64,000 nt of DNA. Source: Poseidonibacter lekithochrous. GTDB taxonomy: Bacteria; Campylobacterota; Campylobacteria; Campylobacterales; Arcobacteraceae. The stretch covers positions 3,224,001-3,288,000 of the forward strand of contig NZ_CP054052.1 in NCBI RefSeq assembly GCF_013283835.1, written 5' to 3'. Both the position numbers and the translations under genes were made by a program. The notes beneath the pieces are model-generated. The model was given only the letters and a program-made list of their open reading frames with translations, was not told the origin of the DNA and made no database searches. This document shows positions 62,301 through 64,000 of the stretch, piece after piece; the first letter of the stretch is position 1, and the number at the start of each line of letters is the position of its first letter.

Positions 62301-62819
62301 TGATATATAAAAACTCTCAAAGAAAAAAGATCCACTACCTATACCAAATAAAATAGCAATAATTGAAATGGCTTGTAATGCAGAGTTTCCTTTTGCTAAG
62401 TTTTTTTTACCCCAAATATCAAGAATAATACCGAACTTTGCAGGGGAATAAATAGCACTTTGAACAGCTAATAATACAAGATTGAACATTGCTAAATAAA
62501 AGTTTCCACTCATATATGAAAATATCATTAAAACAGATAAAACAAATGATGAAATAGCCCCATAAACTAGGATATCTTTCTTATTATATTTATCAGATAG
62601 ATAACCACTTAGAGTAAATAAAAGTAAGAATGGAATAATAATCATTGCATTAATTATTGAAATCCAAACAACTTGTTCACTTCCATCAAAAATTTTAAAA
62701 GCTATGTTTTGTAAAAGTACTTTATGTGATACATCTACAACTGCATTACAAAAAACTACAAATAAAAATGCAAATTTTATTAAAACAATATTTCCTAGGT
62801 TATCTTTTAATTTTCCCAT
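59319..62819 (-). CDS. aas: Fused MFS transporter, PlsC acyltransferase and acyl-ACP ligase (Aas type)
   Basis: The 1,166-residue inner-membrane protein has three parts. Residues 1-420 are a twelve-helix MFS transporter like LplT, which flips lysophospholipid. Residues 440-630 are a PlsC acyltransferase with NHVSWIDW (HX4D) and VFPEGSITR. Residues 640-1160 are an AMP-forming ligase with ILFSSGSEGSPKGVELS, GYGVTETTP and YITGDKGKLD. Together they would import and re-acylate lysophospholipids, as Aas plus LplT do in E. coli. Its start overlaps the MerR gene stop by one base, so it is translated with its regulator. Confidence 0.93.
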   Translation of the reverse strand: MGKLKDNLGNIVLIKFAFLFVVFCNAVVDVSHKVLLQNIAFKIFDGSEQVVWISIINAMIIIPFLLLFTLSGYLSDKYNKKDILVYGAISSFVLSVLMIFSYMSGNFYLAMFNLVLLAVQSAIYSPAKFGIILDIWGKKNLAKGNSALQAISIIAILFGIGSGSFFFESFYISNNLEALSSKEALLDATISLTYYIAPIALLEMLTSIFILRRVKTSYVKNEKLSLDKKEFIQGKLLAKNIHTIFSNNTIFLSVIGLSVFWGVSQGLMAVFPSFAKQYLEITDVFVINGVLAASGIGIAIGATIYSKISKHYIEVGTIPIASIGMAVTIYISTIVESASFLALSFLFFGIFGGLFVVPLNALIQFNAKKRILGTVLAGNNWFHSLAMFFMLALTTTVSLYNLDPKNTIYLILFITLFGTIYTVYKLPQSMLLLFVKSVVGLKYKLEVDGVKNIPASGGVLLLGNHVSWIDWAVILMASPREVKFVMHKPIYDKWYLNWLLKMFKAIPISGASSKSTIKTIAKELDEGNMVVVFPEGSITRNGHLGEFKKGFELILAMTKNDVKVVNFYIRGLWESMFSRASKKFKKSYRTNSVTVSFSKVMKKENANVITVKNEVVNLSAKSWKNHIENLDTLSETIFDRLKEVSGDMIFADSTGLELSGNKFLTVSILFKDLLKPRVKGQNIGLLLPSTAAGAFINYSTLMLGKTVVNLNYTAEIKSLKEAINKAEVQTIVASSKFVEKLETKGIDLKEILELVDVIYVEDLKTQISKIKGLTTLLSVKFLPSFILKSIHLKPIKKDDTVVILFSSGSEGSPKGVELSSDNIVGNSQQIAAILNVTNNDTLVGSLPIFHAFGITVTTFLPLIEGIKCVAHPDPTDGLGIGQLVHKYKATIMTGTSTFYRLYTKNPKVHPLMFETLRYTVAGAEKLRDDVRAEFKKKFGKDILEGYGVTETTPVASCNLPNVLAPDYSLQVGTQVGSVGMPIPGTKVKIIDPDTHKELETGEEGMIVISGIQVMKGYLKDKEKTSQVLIKIKGQTFYITGDKGKLDSHGFLTIVDRYSRFAKLAGEMVSLGAIESRISKLIISDEEENEIDFITTTLEDDKKGEKVVLLISGIKEDEISRLKEKMIETFDNKLMIPSIIKIVEDIPKLGTGKKNFKEANTLAKSLV

Positions 62820-63457
62820 TATATATCCTTCTTAAATTCTTCTATTGTATGACGATTAAAAATATATGGTTTGAAAGAGTTTAGAATATCTAAAACTAAA
62901 ATTTCAGGTAAAAATCCAGTTTTTTCTAATACTTTTGAACTAAGTTCTCTCTCTAACATAGCAAGTTTTTTACTTGTTTGTACATATTCATTAATAAGTT
63001 GTATTGAAATATCAAAACGTCTAAGCTCAGTAAATGTTTTAAGAACTTCTATTTCTGTTTTAAAATAGATCTCTTTATCATCAATTAAATCTAATTTTAT
63101 TGCTTCTTCAACATTTAAATCTAATAAATCTTTTTTTGATATTGGATTTTTTATTTCACTTGAAATCATTTGTATTGATTGAAGAATTAAATCTGCTCTA
63201 TCATCAAAATTTATATTGTAATAGTCAAATAATTCTTTAATATAATCAATTGAAAAACTCAAATTGTCTTTGAAGTATTTGATCATATTTAATACTGTAA
63301 TTGTGATTTCTGGATAATATTTCATATTTTTTGAAGTGCTTAGGCTATTTGGTAATAGACCTTTTTTATGATAAAAAGAGATTGTATGGTTGCTTAAAGC
63401 TGTTTGTTCAACCAATTCACTCATTTTATAGTAATTTTTATCATCAATAATTTTCAT
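62819..63457 (-). CDS. MerR-type transcriptional regulator
   Basis: The 212-residue protein has an N-terminal MerR helix-turn-helix (YKMSELVEQTALSNHTISFYHKKGLLP, the two halves being the helices and first wing) and a helical C-terminal part without clustered cysteines, so it is not a metal-type MerR. It overlaps aas by one base and is likely to control that gene in response to lipid or membrane state. Its promoter at 63502-63530 carries two copies of an operator-like repeat, suggesting autoregulation. Confidence 0.85.
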   Translation of the reverse strand: MKIIDDKNYYKMSELVEQTALSNHTISFYHKKGLLPNSLSTSKNMKYYPEITITVLNMIKYFKDNLSFSIDYIKELFDYYNINFDDRADLILQSIQMISSEIKNPISKKDLLDLNVEEAIKLDLIDDKEIYFKTEIEVLKTFTELRRFDISIQLINEYVQTSKKLAMLERELSSKVLEKTGFLPEILVLDILNSFKPYIFNRHTIEEFKKDI

Positions 63458-63476
63458 TCTCTAATTCCTTAAAGTT

Positions 63477-63550
63477 AAGAGTTAAACTCTTTACTTTTAA
63501 AAGTATAGATAAATAAAAATAAAAAGTCAAGAGTTGAACTCTTTACTTTT
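63477..63550 (-). promoter_or_regulatory. merR-aas promoter with two tandem operators
   Basis: On the minus strand TTGACT (63525-63530 on plus as AGTCAA) and TATACT (63502-63507 as AGTATA) are 17 bases apart, a good sigma-70 promoter. Two 22-base repeats, 63477-63498 and 63529-63550, differ at one base and each contains the dyad GAGTT-N-AACTC. Their centres are 52 bases apart, about five DNA turns, one overlapping the -35 box and one beyond the start point. This is typical of a repressing loop or autoregulation. Confidence 0.75.
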
Positions 63551-63566
63551 TATATTTTTGGCAAAA

Positions 63567-64000
63567 TTATTTTGATTTTTTCTTGAAAGAATCTAATGAG
63601 AAGATAAGTAAAGCTATCCAAATCAGAGCAAAAGTAACTAACTTATCAAAGTTAAACTCTTCATTATAAACAAATACTGCAATCAAAAATGCAACTGTAG
63701 GACCAATATACTGGAAGAATCCTAAGGTTGCTAGTTTCATTCTTCGTGCAGCTCCATTAAATAAAAGAAGAGGTATTACGGTAATTAGACCTGTTAATGT
63801 AAGCATAAAAGATACATAAACTGTGCTATTTTGGATAAATGCAATTCCATCTGTATTTAATAAATAAAGTAAATACATTAGTGAGAAAGGAAGAAGAATA
63901 AGTACTTCTATGAATAATCCAGTAATAGAACCTAAGTTGATTTTCTTTCTTATAAGCCCATATAATCCAAAAGTTATAGCTAAAGATAAAGATAAAATAG
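63567..64000 (-). CDS. rarD: RarD-type EamA transporter, C-terminal part (cut by window end)
   Basis: The visible frame runs open to the window edge on the minus strand; an internal ATG at 63878 is not the start, because the frame continues upstream with FGLYGLIRKK and GLFIEVLILLPFSL. These and GAARRMKLATLGFFQYIGPT are typical of RarD, a ten-helix drug/metabolite transporter-superfamily protein of unknown substrate. About 144 residues, roughly the C-terminal half, are present. It precedes the merR-aas unit on the same strand. Confidence 0.85.
   Translation of the reverse strand, partial: ILSLSLAITFGLYGLIRKKINLGSITGLFIEVLILLPFSLMYLLYLLNTDGIAFIQNSTVYVSFMLTLTGLITVIPLLLFNGAARRMKLATLGFFQYIGPTVAFLIAVFVYNEEFNFDKLVTFALIWIALLIFSLDSFKKKSK

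Noticed and set aside
63567-63878. A complete 103-residue membrane protein
   Set aside because: The frame stays open upstream to the window edge with clear RarD sequence, so this is only the C-terminal part of a longer gene.

Overview
The window looks like a chromosomal segment from a free-living, motile member of the Arcobacter group (Campylobacterota). The reasons are a strongly AT-rich sequence with an A/T-biased codon choice, frequent TTG starts, and gene families typical of that group: a FliD/FlgK/FlgH/FliL/FliJ/FliQ flagellar block, a split FlgI/FliM pair, and tandem AmtB/PII genes. Assignment rests on gene content read by eye, not on a database search.

Layout. 1-5.5 kb is housekeeping: transaldolase (cut by the window edge), SerB, RuvX, a small NrtS-like membrane protein, an HD-GYP protein with an unusual N-terminus, AcpS, a lone DppB-type permease and PanC. 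5.5-10.1 kb is one very large accessory gene whose 1.5k-residue product joins an N-terminal PUA/EVE-like region, ten near-identical WD40 repeats, a Roc GTPase with a COR-like region and a C-terminal calcineurin-type phosphoesterase. 10.3-13.3 kb is YceI, RimO, TilS. 13.3-23.7 kb is a flagellar region with three proteins I cannot name. 23.7-28.1 kb holds PyrC and a duplicated PII/AmtB pair.

28.2-51.9 kb is mainly a nitrate-use island: a nitrate-type ABC transporter (nrtABD) whose transcript continues into an EAL protein and a chemotaxis receptor; divergently NarK, a fused PP2C phosphatase/Ser-Thr kinase, a first NasA-like molybdoenzyme, NirA, a fused DmsB-DmsC-like electron-transfer/membrane protein, a second NasA-like molybdoenzyme, two small orphan membrane proteins, a YdhR/MarR pair, LrgAB, then NirB and NirD. 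52-64 kb holds a probable small structured RNA with a near-consensus promoter, a DUF3800 protein, a membrane protein, a histidine kinase, a degenerate NtrC-like regulator overlapping GlnD, a fused MFS/acyltransferase/acyl-ACP ligase (Aas type), its MerR regulator and the end of RarD.

How it fits together. Nitrate would enter by NrtABD, NarK and perhaps the NrtS-like protein, be reduced by one or both NasA-like enzymes, and nitrite by NirA or NirBD; ammonium enters by AmtB. GlnD and two PII proteins that keep Tyr51 sense nitrogen status. A recurring AT-rich motif containing TATACA lies upstream of amtB, nrtA/narK, both nas/nir units, nirB and the regulator-glnD pair, which suggests one nitrogen regulon; the Fis-type regulator beside glnD is the obvious candidate to read it. 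The most unusual single item is the WD40-Roco-phosphoesterase giant; the most unusual loci are the RNA-like element at about 51.96-52.02 kb and the structured nrtA-nrtB and amtB-glnK spacers.
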